Shown piece by piece: positions 1 to 7,586 of a DNA stretch of 13,252 nt. The notes beneath the pieces are model-generated. The model worked only from the letters and a program-made list of their open reading frames with translations. It ran no database searches and was not told where the DNA came from. The DNA lies in assembly GCA_031287655.1 (NCBI GenBank), contig JAITSR010000278.1, positions 1 to 13,252 of the forward strand. The letters run 5' to 3'. Source of the stretch: Clostridiales bacterium. Its GTDB lineage: Bacteria > Bacillota > Clostridia > WRLR01. Each line of letters begins with the position of its first letter. Within the stretch, counting starts at the first letter, position 1. Made by a program: the position numbers and the translations under genes.

Positions 1-54
1 TCCTGTATCTCCTGTTTGTGATATAGTGTCTCATTATGTTATTTTATGAGGCTG

Positions 55-1062
55 CTATGCTTTTACAGCGCCGACAAGCATCCCTTTGATAAAGGACTTC
101 TGGAAGAACGGGTAGACGAGGAGGATCGGAAATGTGACGACTACCATGACCGTCATCTTGATCACTTCCGGCGTCGGCACGGTATTATTTGACATCGCCT
201 CAATTGAGCGCGCGACTGCGTCGGGGGAATTTGCCTCGGTAAAATACGCCGCCTCCGCGGAATTGATCACCTGATAGAGCAGATATTGCAAGGTCTGCAA
301 GTTCCGATTCGTCACATAGATCAGATTTGTCTGCAAGTCAAGCCAGTGGTTGCAGACGGAAAAAAACGCGAAACAGGCGATAATCGGGCGGCTGAGCGGC
401 AGGATGAACTGCAGGAACACACGCGCGTATCCGGCCCCGTCGAGCATTGCGGATTCCTCAATGTCGATCGGGATCCCCTCAATGAACGTACGCATGATCA
501 CCATATTAAAAAACTGGAAGCAGCCGGGCAGGATGTATACGAGAAAATTGTTCAAAAGCCCGAGCTTTGTATAGACGACATAGGTCGAGATGATCGAACC
601 GCCGAAGAACATCGGTAGGATCAAAAAAAAGGTGATCTGCCTGCGCGCGGGCAGCCATCGCTTGGAGAGCGCGAAACCGGCGCAGATATTCACGCCGACG
701 GTCAGAACGGGGCCTGTGAACACGCGTGCGAGCGTCGTCTTATACGCGGTCTGCAATGCCTTATACGCGAACACATACTTGTAATTATCAATCGTAAACA
801 CGCGCGGCCACAGCCACAAAGGTCCGGACGAGGCGTCAGAGCCCGTGTTGAAGGACAACACGAGCACATACCAAAACGGGTAGATCATCACGAGGCACAG
901 GATCGTGAGCAGCGCCGCGTTGACGACGTCAAAGACCGTCTCCCCCCTTGTCTGCTTAATCGCATGTACCCGCCCGGGCTTTGACGAGCCAAAGCCCGGC
1001 AGTTTTCCGCCTTGTTGTTCCAGCTCCTGAAGTTTTTCAAAGGAACTCAGTTCCTCGCTCAT
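55..1062 (-). CDS. Carbohydrate ABC transporter permease, LplC/YtcP type (CUT1)
   Basis: This is a 335-residue inner-membrane permease, one half of the channel of a sugar importer. About six membrane segments are visible (roughly residues 46-70, 113-134, 142-163, 172-192, 219-236 and 300-319). The cytoplasmic EAA loop that docks the ATPase is at about 202-222 (EESAMLDGAG followed by ILPL). The ending KGMLVGAVKA is the usual C-terminus of LplC-type permeases. An extra hydrophilic N-terminus of about 40 residues makes it longer than the usual 290-305. The ATG at 1062 is preceded by GGAAGGG (1074-1080, 11 nt spacing). It lies 109 bp downstream of its LplB-type partner and is probably co-transcribed with it. 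Neither a binding protein nor an ATPase for this pair is in the window; the binding protein could lie to the left of position 1. The family is clear, the substrate is not. Confidence 0.93.
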   Translation of the reverse strand: MSEELSSFEKLQELEQQGGKLPGFGSSKPGRVHAIKQTRGETVFDVVNAALLTILCLVMIYPFWYVLVLSFNTGSDASSGPLWLWPRVFTIDNYKYVFAYKALQTAYKTTLARVFTGPVLTVGVNICAGFALSKRWLPARRQITFFLILPMFFGGSIISTYVVYTKLGLLNNFLVYILPGCFQFFNMVIMRTFIEGIPIDIEESAMLDGAGYARVFLQFILPLSRPIIACFAFFSVCNHWLDLQTNLIYVTNRNLQTLQYLLYQVINSAEAAYFTEANSPDAVARSIEAMSNNTVPTPEVIKMTVMVVVTFPILLVYPFFQKSFIKGMLVGAVKA

Positions 1063-1074
1063 AGCTATGCCATC

Positions 1075-1171
1075 CCTTCCTGCGGCTGCTTCTCCGCAGC
1101 CCGCTTCAGTTGGTTACATTGCTTCGCAGCGTCTGAACGGTTGCCAACTTGCCGAGCTTTTGGCGAAGCGC
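1075..1171 (-). other. Structured gap between the two left permease genes
   Basis: This is non-coding sequence just after the LplB-type stop codon. It holds nested inverted repeats: gcttcgc (1121-1127) with gcgaagc (1163-1169), AGTTGG with CCAACT, and ggctgc with gcagcc around 1082-1100. No T-run follows, so it does not look like a terminator. It could be an RNA-stabilising or processing structure, or the remains of a small palindromic repeat element. This is inference from the dyads only. Confidence 0.4.
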
Positions 1172-2149
1172 TTAAAACACGCCGGTGTCACTGATTTTTT
1201 TTGACATTGTGTTCGTTATCAGCACGAGAATCAGCGAAACCAACCCCTGAAACAGCCCGACCGCCGCGGAATACGCGTACTGCTGGTTCACGACGCCCCT
1301 GTAGTACATATGGATATTCAATGTGTCGGTCTTTGCGCGGATCAGAGGGTTCTGCATATTGAAGATCTGATCGAAGCTGTTGTTGAACAGGCGGCCGAGC
1401 GCGAAGATCAGGAGCACGGAAGTCGTGGGCATCAGGCTCGGCAGGGTGATTCGGAGACAGCGCTGCCAGCGTGTCGCGCCGTCCACCATCGCCGCCTCGT
1501 AGAGCTGCGGATCAATGTTGGACAACGCGGCAAGATAGATGATCGTACCCCAGCCGAGTTCCTTCCAGATTTGTGAGAGGATCAAAAAAGGCAGGAAGTT
1601 GTTCGCGTTTTGCATATACGGTTTACGCGCGTAACCAAACAACTCAAGCAAGTTGTTGACGAGCCCCGAACGGTCGGTGCTCAAAAACATGTAGAAAAGC
1701 CCGGCGACCGTGACCCATGAGACGAAATGCGGCACATAGGAGATCGTTTGCGTAACGCGCTTGAACCACTCGCTGCGGACCTCGTTCAGACACAGCGCGA
1801 GCAGGAGCGATGCCGGAAACGAGAACACAAGCAGGCACAGGCTGTATACGACGGTACGCCCGGCCATCGTCCAAAACGCGGGATTCGCGATGAAAAGCTG
1901 AAAGTTTTTTAGCCCCGCGAACGGGCTCGCGAGCCCGAACCAGCCGTTGTTGAAATTATAGTCGAGAAAGGCGATATAATTTGAAAACATCGGCAAATAT
2001 TGAAACAACAGGCATGCGGCGACCGCGGGCAGCAAAAACAAATAGAGCGGTACTCCGCGCCTGACGTAGTAGGCGCTGCCGCCGGGTTTTGCCGCATCGG
2101 GCATTTTTGCCGCAGAACCGGGCCGCGCGCTTTTTTTTATATTCGCCAT
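1172..2149 (-). CDS. Carbohydrate ABC transporter permease, LplB/YteP type (CUT1)
   Basis: This is a 325-residue membrane permease, the LplB-type partner of the downstream LplC-type gene. About six membrane segments are seen (roughly residues 33-55, 98-122, 138-157, 186-208, 240-256 and 293-314). The EAA loop is textbook: EAAMVDGATRWQR at 218-230 followed by LP at 236-237. The N-terminal 30 residues are basic and hydrophilic, as is common in this subfamily. The ATG at 2149 follows a strong AAGGAGG (2154-2160), with a rather short spacing of 4 nt. It is the first gene of the left operon and is divergent from the membrane AraC gene, which makes that regulator the obvious candidate controller. 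I could not find a convincing sigma-A promoter for this gene in 2150-2280. The substrate is unknown; family relatives import oligosaccharides, uronides or rhamnogalacturonan fragments. Confidence 0.93.
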   Translation of the reverse strand: MANIKKSARPGSAAKMPDAAKPGGSAYYVRRGVPLYLFLLPAVAACLLFQYLPMFSNYIAFLDYNFNNGWFGLASPFAGLKNFQLFIANPAFWTMAGRTVVYSLCLLVFSFPASLLLALCLNEVRSEWFKRVTQTISYVPHFVSWVTVAGLFYMFLSTDRSGLVNNLLELFGYARKPYMQNANNFLPFLILSQIWKELGWGTIIYLAALSNIDPQLYEAAMVDGATRWQRCLRITLPSLMPTTSVLLIFALGRLFNNSFDQIFNMQNPLIRAKTDTLNIHMYYRGVVNQQYAYSAAVGLFQGLVSLILVLITNTMSKKISDTGVF

Positions 2150-2242
2150 AAAACCTCCTTATGCCATCGCCGTCGGATTGGGACTTGCAAAGTCACAGAC
2201 TGTTTTATCGCACATTTTGAAAAGAAAGGGAAGCGGCAAGTT

Positions 2243-2294
2243 TTGATGTTATTCACAATATTTGATGTTATCATAACGCCTTTACATCAAATAT
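2243..2294. promoter_or_regulatory. Putative operator: 11-bp inverted repeat plus a third half-site
   Basis: ATATTTGATGT (2259-2269) and ACATCAAATAT (2284-2294) form a perfect 11-bp inverted repeat with a 14-bp spacer. A further direct copy, TTTGATGTTAT, lies at 2243-2253, 19 bp upstream of the matching copy at 2262-2272. The right arm overlaps the -35 box and spacer of the AraC promoter. The site sits between the divergent AraC gene and left permease operon. That is where an autoregulating AraC protein, or another repressor, would be expected to bind. Function is inferred. Confidence 0.55.
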
Positions 2295-2309
2295 GGGTAA
2301 TTGTATACT
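2281..2309 (+). promoter_or_regulatory. Sigma-A-type promoter of the membrane AraC gene
   Basis: TTTACA (2281-2286), a 17-bp spacer and TATACT (2304-2309). Transcription should begin near 2316. That rules out a translation start at 2301 and supports the ATG at 2388. The -35 box overlaps one arm of the inverted repeat at 2259-2294. Confidence 0.7.
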
Positions 2310-2387
2310 GGAAGCGGCGGGGCGTATAAGCGTCAGGCGATACTTTGGGCGGCGCCGGGGCGGTGCGGAAGCTGGAGGGTGAAGGGC

Positions 2388-4700
2388 ATGAGGTCGTTTA
2401 TGCATGGATTTCATTTGCGAGGCCGGACGGGCACGGGTATTTTGGCGATTGTGGTCATGACAGCGGCGGTCGGTTTTGTCCTGCTGCTCGCGACCGTCCG
2501 TTTTGCGTCAGAGGAACTGCGGCAGACGGCGGGGACGATCCTGCGTCAGAACATCAGCCGCGTGGACACAATGCTGCAAACATTGTATGAGGTGAATGAG
2601 GACTTTGTCGTCAGCACCGGCTACCTCTGGCAGTTTATGAACGGGGACCGGCAGACGCCGTATGACAGGTATAAAATGCTGCTCCGCTTTGACCGCTATT
2701 ATGACACAATCCGGCGGCTTTATCCCAAAGGGGTATCGCTGTATATGGTCGCAGGGCATACGGAGACGCTCTATCTGAACGGCTACCTTTTTGGCTATCG
2801 CGAGTTTTTGAATGAATATGGGCGGATGCCGCAACTTCCGCCGGACGGAGAAGGCGCGGAGCAACACAGTTCCGGGTGGGGCTGCGTGCGGGGCATTTCG
2901 CTGTATCAGGGCTATGACCGCTTTCTTGAGAGCTCCGCCGTGTACATGGCGCGCCCATACCCAAAGGACGGCGGGGTCTATCTGTTCGTGGATACAAGCG
3001 TGCTCGGCGCGATCCTTGCGCCCTCCCTGCCGACACCGGGCGCCCAGATGTATGTAATCGCCCCGGACGGTTCGATGATCTTGAGCGCGGGGGATGACGC
3101 GGATGCCTATTTTGAGGAAGCGGCGGCTTTTGCACGCGAGGATTTTGGGTCGCCCACACTGGTTCATTCCGTCACGTCAGAGTACACCGGCTGGCGCTAC
3201 GCGCTTCGTCTGCCGCGAAGCCTCAGCTTCACATTATCGTCCTCCCTCGGCGCGGTCTTTATCTTCTGCGCGTCCTTGTGGTGTATTGTGATCGGCGCGA
3301 TTACGATCATGCTGTTTATCCGGCCTTATAAGGCGGTCGCACAGATGGCGGACCAGCTCCGCGTGTCCGTATCCAATATTTCGGCGCGGCCCGCGTCGGA
3401 GACGCGCTCGCTGCGGCCGCGGTCCAGTGTATTCATGGACGACATCCTCTATCTGCGCGCCTCACTCGGGCATCTGATCGAACAGGGGGACAAGCTGCGA
3501 GGCGAGATCGACCGATACCGTCCCGCTATGCAGGCAAAGCTGATCGCCGACTTGCTGCATCCGGGCAGGATTGTCTCATTCCCGCAGCATGCCGCGCTTA
3601 TGAGGGAGTCAGGGTTGTCTGTATGTGAACGGTCATTTGCGGTGCTCGCGGTCCGCGCCGGGTCGGGGGACGCGGCAGAGATCACGGAATATAGCAGAGA
3701 GTGGAGGTCGGGCGCGCCGCCGCAAACGGAATGGCTGTGCGTCGACGGGGCGGACGGAAGCTGTGTGATCCTTTTGACCTGTGAGGAGCTTTTAACACGG
3801 GAACTCGCACTCGATGCCGCGGAATGGGTCCTTGCGCGTCTGCGCGAGAGCGCTCTGCCCGGCGGAGAGACTTCAGGCGGCGCGGTGACAGCCACGGTGG
3901 GCACAGGGCCGGTCAGCGCGGACTATATGGGTATCCCCGTTTCATATCGCGCGGCAAAGCTCGCGATGGAGCACTGCCTGTTGCTTGAGGGCGCAGGGGT
4001 CATGGAGTATGACCAGATTCAAGAAGCGTCACTGCAAAATGTCGATCTGTCCGGCGTCTCAGACGACTTGGACGAGATCGTCGACGCGCTTTCCCGCTCT
4101 GCATACGAACAGGCGGACAAGCAGTTGGACACGCTATATGAGAAAGCGGCGCTGCGGCGCTTTAGCCCGCCGATGGCGCGGGCGATCAGTTCATCTCTGA
4201 TCACGGGCGGCATGAAGTTGTGCTCCAGAATCGACGCGAACCTGACGCACCTGATCGGGGCATACCCGCAAGGGATCCTTTCGGAGACGGAATCGCTTTC
4301 GACGATGCAAGATCATCGGGACTTTGTGAAAAACGTCTTTTCGGAGTTTCGGGCGGCGCTGGAGTATCGCAAGAAAAATGTGGGCTCCGCGCGTCTCGCG
4401 CAACGGATCGTGAAATATCTGGATGAGAACTATACAAATCCCGAACTGTGCGCGAACGTGCTGTCGGATACGTTCGACGTGACGCCCGCGCATATCAGCC
4501 GGGTGTTTAAAGAGTATACCGGTGTCAACCTTTCCGTCTATCTGAGCAAACTGCGGATCGAGCGCGCAAAACTCCTCCTAAAGGCGAAGTCCGGCCCGGT
4601 CGGGGCGATCGCCGGAGCGGTCGGCTACGCGAGCACACAGACGTTTATCCGGTCATTCAAAAAGGAGACCGGAATACCGCCGGGAGAGTACACAACATAG
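2388..4700 (+). CDS. Membrane-anchored AraC-family transcriptional regulator (YesN-like, extracellular sensor)
   Basis: This is a 770-residue one-component regulator. TM1 is at about residues 15-38 and TM2 at about 285-309, enclosing an extracytoplasmic sensor of about 245 residues. A juxtamembrane linker follows. Around 500-535 a segment (VTATVGTGPVSADY then SYRAAKLAMEH) resembles the degenerate GGDEF-like domain seen in CdaR and YesN-type regulators. The C-terminal double HTH of AraC type occupies about 674-770 (IVKYLDENYTNPEL to GIPPGEYTT). I chose the ATG at 2388 because GGAGG lies 9 nt upstream (2374-2378) and the likely transcription start is near 2316; an upstream in-frame ATG at 2301 would fall inside the promoter. 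Relatives sense extracellular sugars, often via a binding protein, and activate adjacent sugar ABC operons; the divergent left permease operon is the likely target. It is tail to tail with the DUF362 gene. Confidence 0.92.
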   Translation: MRSFMHGFHLRGRTGTGILAIVVMTAAVGFVLLLATVRFASEELRQTAGTILRQNISRVDTMLQTLYEVNEDFVVSTGYLWQFMNGDRQTPYDRYKMLLRFDRYYDTIRRLYPKGVSLYMVAGHTETLYLNGYLFGYREFLNEYGRMPQLPPDGEGAEQHSSGWGCVRGISLYQGYDRFLESSAVYMARPYPKDGGVYLFVDTSVLGAILAPSLPTPGAQMYVIAPDGSMILSAGDDADAYFEEAAAFAREDFGSPTLVHSVTSEYTGWRYALRLPRSLSFTLSSSLGAVFIFCASLWCIVIGAITIMLFIRPYKAVAQMADQLRVSVSNISARPASETRSLRPRSSVFMDDILYLRASLGHLIEQGDKLRGEIDRYRPAMQAKLIADLLHPGRIVSFPQHAALMRESGLSVCERSFAVLAVRAGSGDAAEITEYSREWRSGAPPQTEWLCVDGADGSCVILLTCEELLTRELALDAAEWVLARLRESALPGGETSGGAVTATVGTGPVSADYMGIPVSYRAAKLAMEHCLLLEGAGVMEYDQIQEASLQNVDLSGVSDDLDEIVDALSRSAYEQADKQLDTLYEKAALRRFSPPMARAISSSLITGGMKLCSRIDANLTHLIGAYPQGILSETESLSTMQDHRDFVKNVFSEFRAALEYRKKNVGSARLAQRIVKYLDENYTNPELCANVLSDTFDVTPAHISRVFKEYTGVNLSVYLSKLRIERAKLLLKAKSGPVGAIAGAVGYASTQTFIRSFKKETGIPPGEYTT

Positions 4701-4711
4701 CGGAGGACCTG

Positions 4712-6271
4712 TCATGTGTTCGCCGCGGCTGTTCCCCCGCTCGCCGCTTCTGCGGCAGCTTTCTTCTTTGCCTTCATCTTCTCGAACAGCTCGCGGATAC
4801 CTTCCCGCACGTCCGCCTCGCTCACGCCGCAGCCGTCCTTGTGTACGGCGTACTCGGTCGCGTCGATGTCAGAATTTTTGTGGATGCGGCGCGCGTGGTT
4901 CCGGATATACCCGGCTTGACAGCGCCCCGCGCAGAGCAGAAAGTCGTCCATCGCCGCCTTGTTGCGCTTGCCTTGAAACACGGTCTTATTGCTCGCGAGG
5001 ATGCGGATTTCCGCGAGCTCGTCCTCGGGATAGCCTTCAACCGCCTTTTTGACTGTCTGTTCGCACTTTGTGCAAACGATGTCGAACTCCGCGAGCGCCT
5101 TCATATATGCGCCGGGATCGACGGGACAGCCGCCGATCCACTTGCCGAGCCCGCGGTACTTCTCCTGTACGCATTCGCCAAGCAGGAGCGTTCTCGGATT
5201 GATCCGCTCCGGCACATCCCACTCGCCGGGGCCCGTCACGATCTCGACGGAATCGAGCAGCGAGACGGGGTTGTGTGTGTAGCGGCCGACCGGTCCCGCC
5301 GCGATCGAACAGCAGCGCGAGCACGCGCCGAGCTCGCAGATACGGACCTTCCCGCCCGTCTCCTTCATAATCTGGTCGGCGGGAGACATATAGCGGATCT
5401 GAGCCTCCTCGAGCGGCAGCCCCCGCATCAGGATGAAGTCGAGGCGGTCGTTCCCCGCCCCTTTCTCCGCCGCCCACTGTACATGCTTGACACGCGGGTT
5501 CTGCATCATCAGACGCGTCGAAACGGCGTCCGCCGCCACGGGGTCGTTGCTCACGAGCACGAGACCCGCGTGGATTGGATGCGCAAAGTCCGTACCGCCC
5601 GCGACCCCCTCCGCGCCGATCCGCCCGTCCACAAAGACGAGGTCGGCGGGCCTTGTTGCGGCGATGTCCGCGATGATCTGCTCGATCGCCTGATCGCGAT
5701 GCGCATTGAGCTTATCCACGTCCGGGATCAGCCCGAAGCTGTTTTTGATCGCGACCGTGATGCCCGCCGACACATGCGTTTTGAGCACGGGGACCGAAAT
5801 AAAGACGTCGCTTTCCCAAAAAATCTTCGGCAGACGCAGCGTATCCCGGTAGAGCGGGTCCCTGACTGGGACCTCGACAAATTCCGCGAAGTCGAGGTCA
5901 GCCATCTCAACGCCCTGCCGTAAGCACATATCCTTGTAACCGAGGTTTGTCAGGCTCTCGATTGAGCGCGACTCGTTGCCCGAGCACTCACCGACGATGA
6001 TCCGCGCCGCGCCCGCCTCCTTGACGAGTTCGACGACGGCCTCGGTGAAACGCACGTCGGTTGTGCCGCCGCTCTCGGTCGGCGCGCCTGCTGTTAAATT
6101 CGGTTTGATAAAAACCGTGTCTGTGTCCTTCACATAGCGCCGCATCCCGCCGACCAGACCGAGCGCATCGCGCAGGACGTCCGTGAGCGCGCCGCCGCCC
6201 GCCTTTAAGACCGCGACTTCCGAAAATTCCTTTTTGTGAGAGCGCCTGTTTTCCGTCTGATTCTGATTCAC
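4712..6271 (-). CDS. DUF362 domain protein with cysteine-rich C-terminal extension
   Basis: This is a 519-residue cytoplasmic protein. The DUF362 domain covers about residues 17-300. It shows VFIKPNLT at 53-60, LKTHVSAGITVAIKNSFG at 163-180, FVDGRIGAEG at 213-222 and LVSNDPVAADAVSTR at 239-253. After it comes an extension of about 200 residues with clustered cysteines: CELGACSRCC at 312-321, C367, C382, CTKC at 400-403, CAGRC at 447-451 and C481. These could bind an Fe-S cluster or zinc (inference). The last 20 residues are Lys/Ala-rich. The start is GTG at 6271, with GGAGGG at 6281-6286 (9 nt away) overlapping the end of the upstream UxuA-family gene. With only 16 bp between the genes, translation is probably coupled. 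DUF362 members have no settled reaction. Its stop is 11 bp from the convergent AraC stop, leaving no room for a separate terminator. Confidence 0.88.
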   Translation of the reverse strand: MNQNQTENRRSHKKEFSEVAVLKAGGGALTDVLRDALGLVGGMRRYVKDTDTVFIKPNLTAGAPTESGGTTDVRFTEAVVELVKEAGAARIIVGECSGNESRSIESLTNLGYKDMCLRQGVEMADLDFAEFVEVPVRDPLYRDTLRLPKIFWESDVFISVPVLKTHVSAGITVAIKNSFGLIPDVDKLNAHRDQAIEQIIADIAATRPADLVFVDGRIGAEGVAGGTDFAHPIHAGLVLVSNDPVAADAVSTRLMMQNPRVKHVQWAAEKGAGNDRLDFILMRGLPLEEAQIRYMSPADQIMKETGGKVRICELGACSRCCSIAAGPVGRYTHNPVSLLDSVEIVTGPGEWDVPERINPRTLLLGECVQEKYRGLGKWIGGCPVDPGAYMKALAEFDIVCTKCEQTVKKAVEGYPEDELAEIRILASNKTVFQGKRNKAAMDDFLLCAGRCQAGYIRNHARRIHKNSDIDATEYAVHKDGCGVSEADVREGIRELFEKMKAKKKAAAEAASGGTAAANT

Positions 6272-6287
6272 GCTATTCTGCCCTCCG

Positions 6288-7367
6288 TCAGCCTTTCCGG
6301 TTCGCCTTGCGGTTTTCGATCGAGTCGACCGCGCCTTTCAGGTAAGACGTAAAATACGCCTCGCAGGCGTGGTGCCCGCCGACCATGTCGATCAGGTGGT
6401 CGTTCATGATCGCGCCGTCAAAACCTTCCTCGGCGAGGGTCTCCATGACGTTTAGCAAGTTGTAGTAACCGGCGTCCGGGAACGTCTCGTTAAAGCCGCC
6501 GGGATCCGCAAGCGTCGCGGTCACGTTGCGCATATGCAGCTTGAACAGCTTGCCCTGCCGCGTGAAATAGCGGATAAATTCCTCGGGCGTGCTGCCCGCC
6601 GCGGAACCCGCCTCGAGCCAGCAGCCGACGCACAGGCACGCGCCGATATTCGGGCTGTTCGCGATCTCAAGCGCTTTTTTGTAGCCCTCAAACGTGCCGA
6701 AGATACAGCGCGGCACGCCGGCGAGGTCGTATCCCGGCGGATCGTCGGGGTGTACGCCGATAAAGACGCCCGCGGACTCCGCGACCGGCACGACCTTTTT
6801 GATGAAGTATTCGTAGTTCTCCCAGAGCTCGTCCGCCGAATACTCGCGCTCATGGCTCAGCGGCCAGCCGTATTTTACGCCGCCCCAGTGGCCGTAATTT
6901 TCACGCTTAAAGTCGAGCCCGCCGCCGGTCGCCCCGCCGCGCACAGGCCGCCGGACCGTGTCGCGCCAAATGCCGTTGCCCATGTGAGCGTAGGTGGAAT
7001 AGTGGATTCCGGCCTCGCCGAGGTTCGTGATGTATTGCAAATACTCGTCGATCCAGCGGTCGCGGTCCTTCAGATTCAGCGTGACCGCCGACATGTTGTG
7101 CAGACGGTTGTCCGCGAGGCGGTAGATTTTCAGCCCGTGTTCCGCCAACTGCTCGCGCAGCTGTTTAAATTCTTTGGCCGTGTGCGCGGGCGGGTCGTTG
7201 ACCATGACCCACTCGATGCCCATCTGCTGCAGAAACTTGATCCCGTCCGGATCAAAGCTGAACGAACCGTCGGCTTTTTTTTCGATCTTCCCCTCCATCT
7301 TCGTCCCGACTTGGATGCCGGGCTTGCTGTTCACATAGCCCTTGATCGTTTTCATTGGGATTGACAT
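6288..7367 (-). CDS. Mannonate dehydratase (UxuA)-family TIM-barrel protein
   Basis: This is a 359-residue cytoplasmic enzyme related to mannonate dehydratase, which converts D-mannonate to 2-keto-3-deoxygluconate in uronate breakdown. The best evidence is HPDDPP at 206-211, a UxuA signature. Other candidate metal ligands line up in order: a Cys at 246 (ACLCVG), His278 in KLHMRN, an Asn-Glu at 293-294 (FNETF), and Asp-His at 323-324 (NDHLID). The surrounding motifs differ from classical UxuA: CVGCW instead of CTGS, and NDHLIDM where UxuA has PDHG. The substrate may therefore differ, and a sugar-phosphate isomerase-like annotation is also possible. The ATG at 7367 follows AAAGGAGG (7377-7384, 9 nt spacing). 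It is the first gene of a two-gene unit with the DUF362 gene, driven by the promoter at 7408-7436. Confidence 0.8.
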   Translation of the reverse strand: MSIPMKTIKGYVNSKPGIQVGTKMEGKIEKKADGSFSFDPDGIKFLQQMGIEWVMVNDPPAHTAKEFKQLREQLAEHGLKIYRLADNRLHNMSAVTLNLKDRDRWIDEYLQYITNLGEAGIHYSTYAHMGNGIWRDTVRRPVRGGATGGGLDFKRENYGHWGGVKYGWPLSHEREYSADELWENYEYFIKKVVPVAESAGVFIGVHPDDPPGYDLAGVPRCIFGTFEGYKKALEIANSPNIGACLCVGCWLEAGSAAGSTPEEFIRYFTRQGKLFKLHMRNVTATLADPGGFNETFPDAGYYNLLNVMETLAEEGFDGAIMNDHLIDMVGGHHACEAYFTSYLKGAVDSIENRKANRKG

Positions 7368-7407
7368 GCCGAAAAACCTCCTTTAATAAAGTACGCCTAC
7401 TTCCCGA

Positions 7408-7436
7408 ATTTTATCCCTTTGCGCGGTCCCGGTCAA
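7408..7436 (-). promoter_or_regulatory. Sigma-A-type promoter of the UxuA-family/DUF362 unit
   Basis: Read on the minus strand: TTGACC (7436-7431), a 17-bp spacer, then TAAAAT (7413-7408). The predicted start is near 7401, giving a leader of about 33 nt with the ribosome binding site. It lies after the terminator of the SBP operon, so these two genes form their own transcription unit. Confidence 0.7.
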
Positions 7437-7471
7437 GTCGATATTTCGCGGAAAACTTGCACAAAAGCCGC

Positions 7472-7515
7472 AAAAATGGAGCCGCCCGCGAGTCAAACTG
7501 CGCGCGTGCGGCCCC
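7472..7515 (-). terminator. Intrinsic terminator after the solute-binding protein gene
   Basis: On the minus strand, ggggccgc (7515-7508) pairs with gcggctcc (7485-7478), giving eight pairs including one G-U. Further CG-rich pairing is possible inside. One base and then five Ts follow (7476-7472). It lies about 70 bp past the SBP stop and ends the right ABC operon. Confidence 0.65.
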
Positions 7516-7586
7516 ATCATTATCACGTTTCAACACAACCGGCTTTTCACCAAAGATCAGTCTGCCGTGCTTTTTGCCTGTCTTGC

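Noticed and set aside
2301..2387. 29-codon N-terminal extension of the membrane AraC protein
   Set aside because: The ATG at 2301 lies within the promoter, upstream of the predicted transcription start. The ATG at 2388 has a good ribosome binding site directly before TM1.
4841..5923. Long plus-strand reading frame (360 codons) opposite the DUF362 gene
   Set aside because: It is a mirror of GC-rich codons on the opposite strand. The protein has no family features, and the DUF362 motifs on the minus strand are clear.
6534..7364. Plus-strand reading frame (276 codons) opposite the UxuA-family gene
   Set aside because: It is a shadow of the gene carrying the HPDDPP motif. It has low-complexity composition and no ribosome binding site that I could support.
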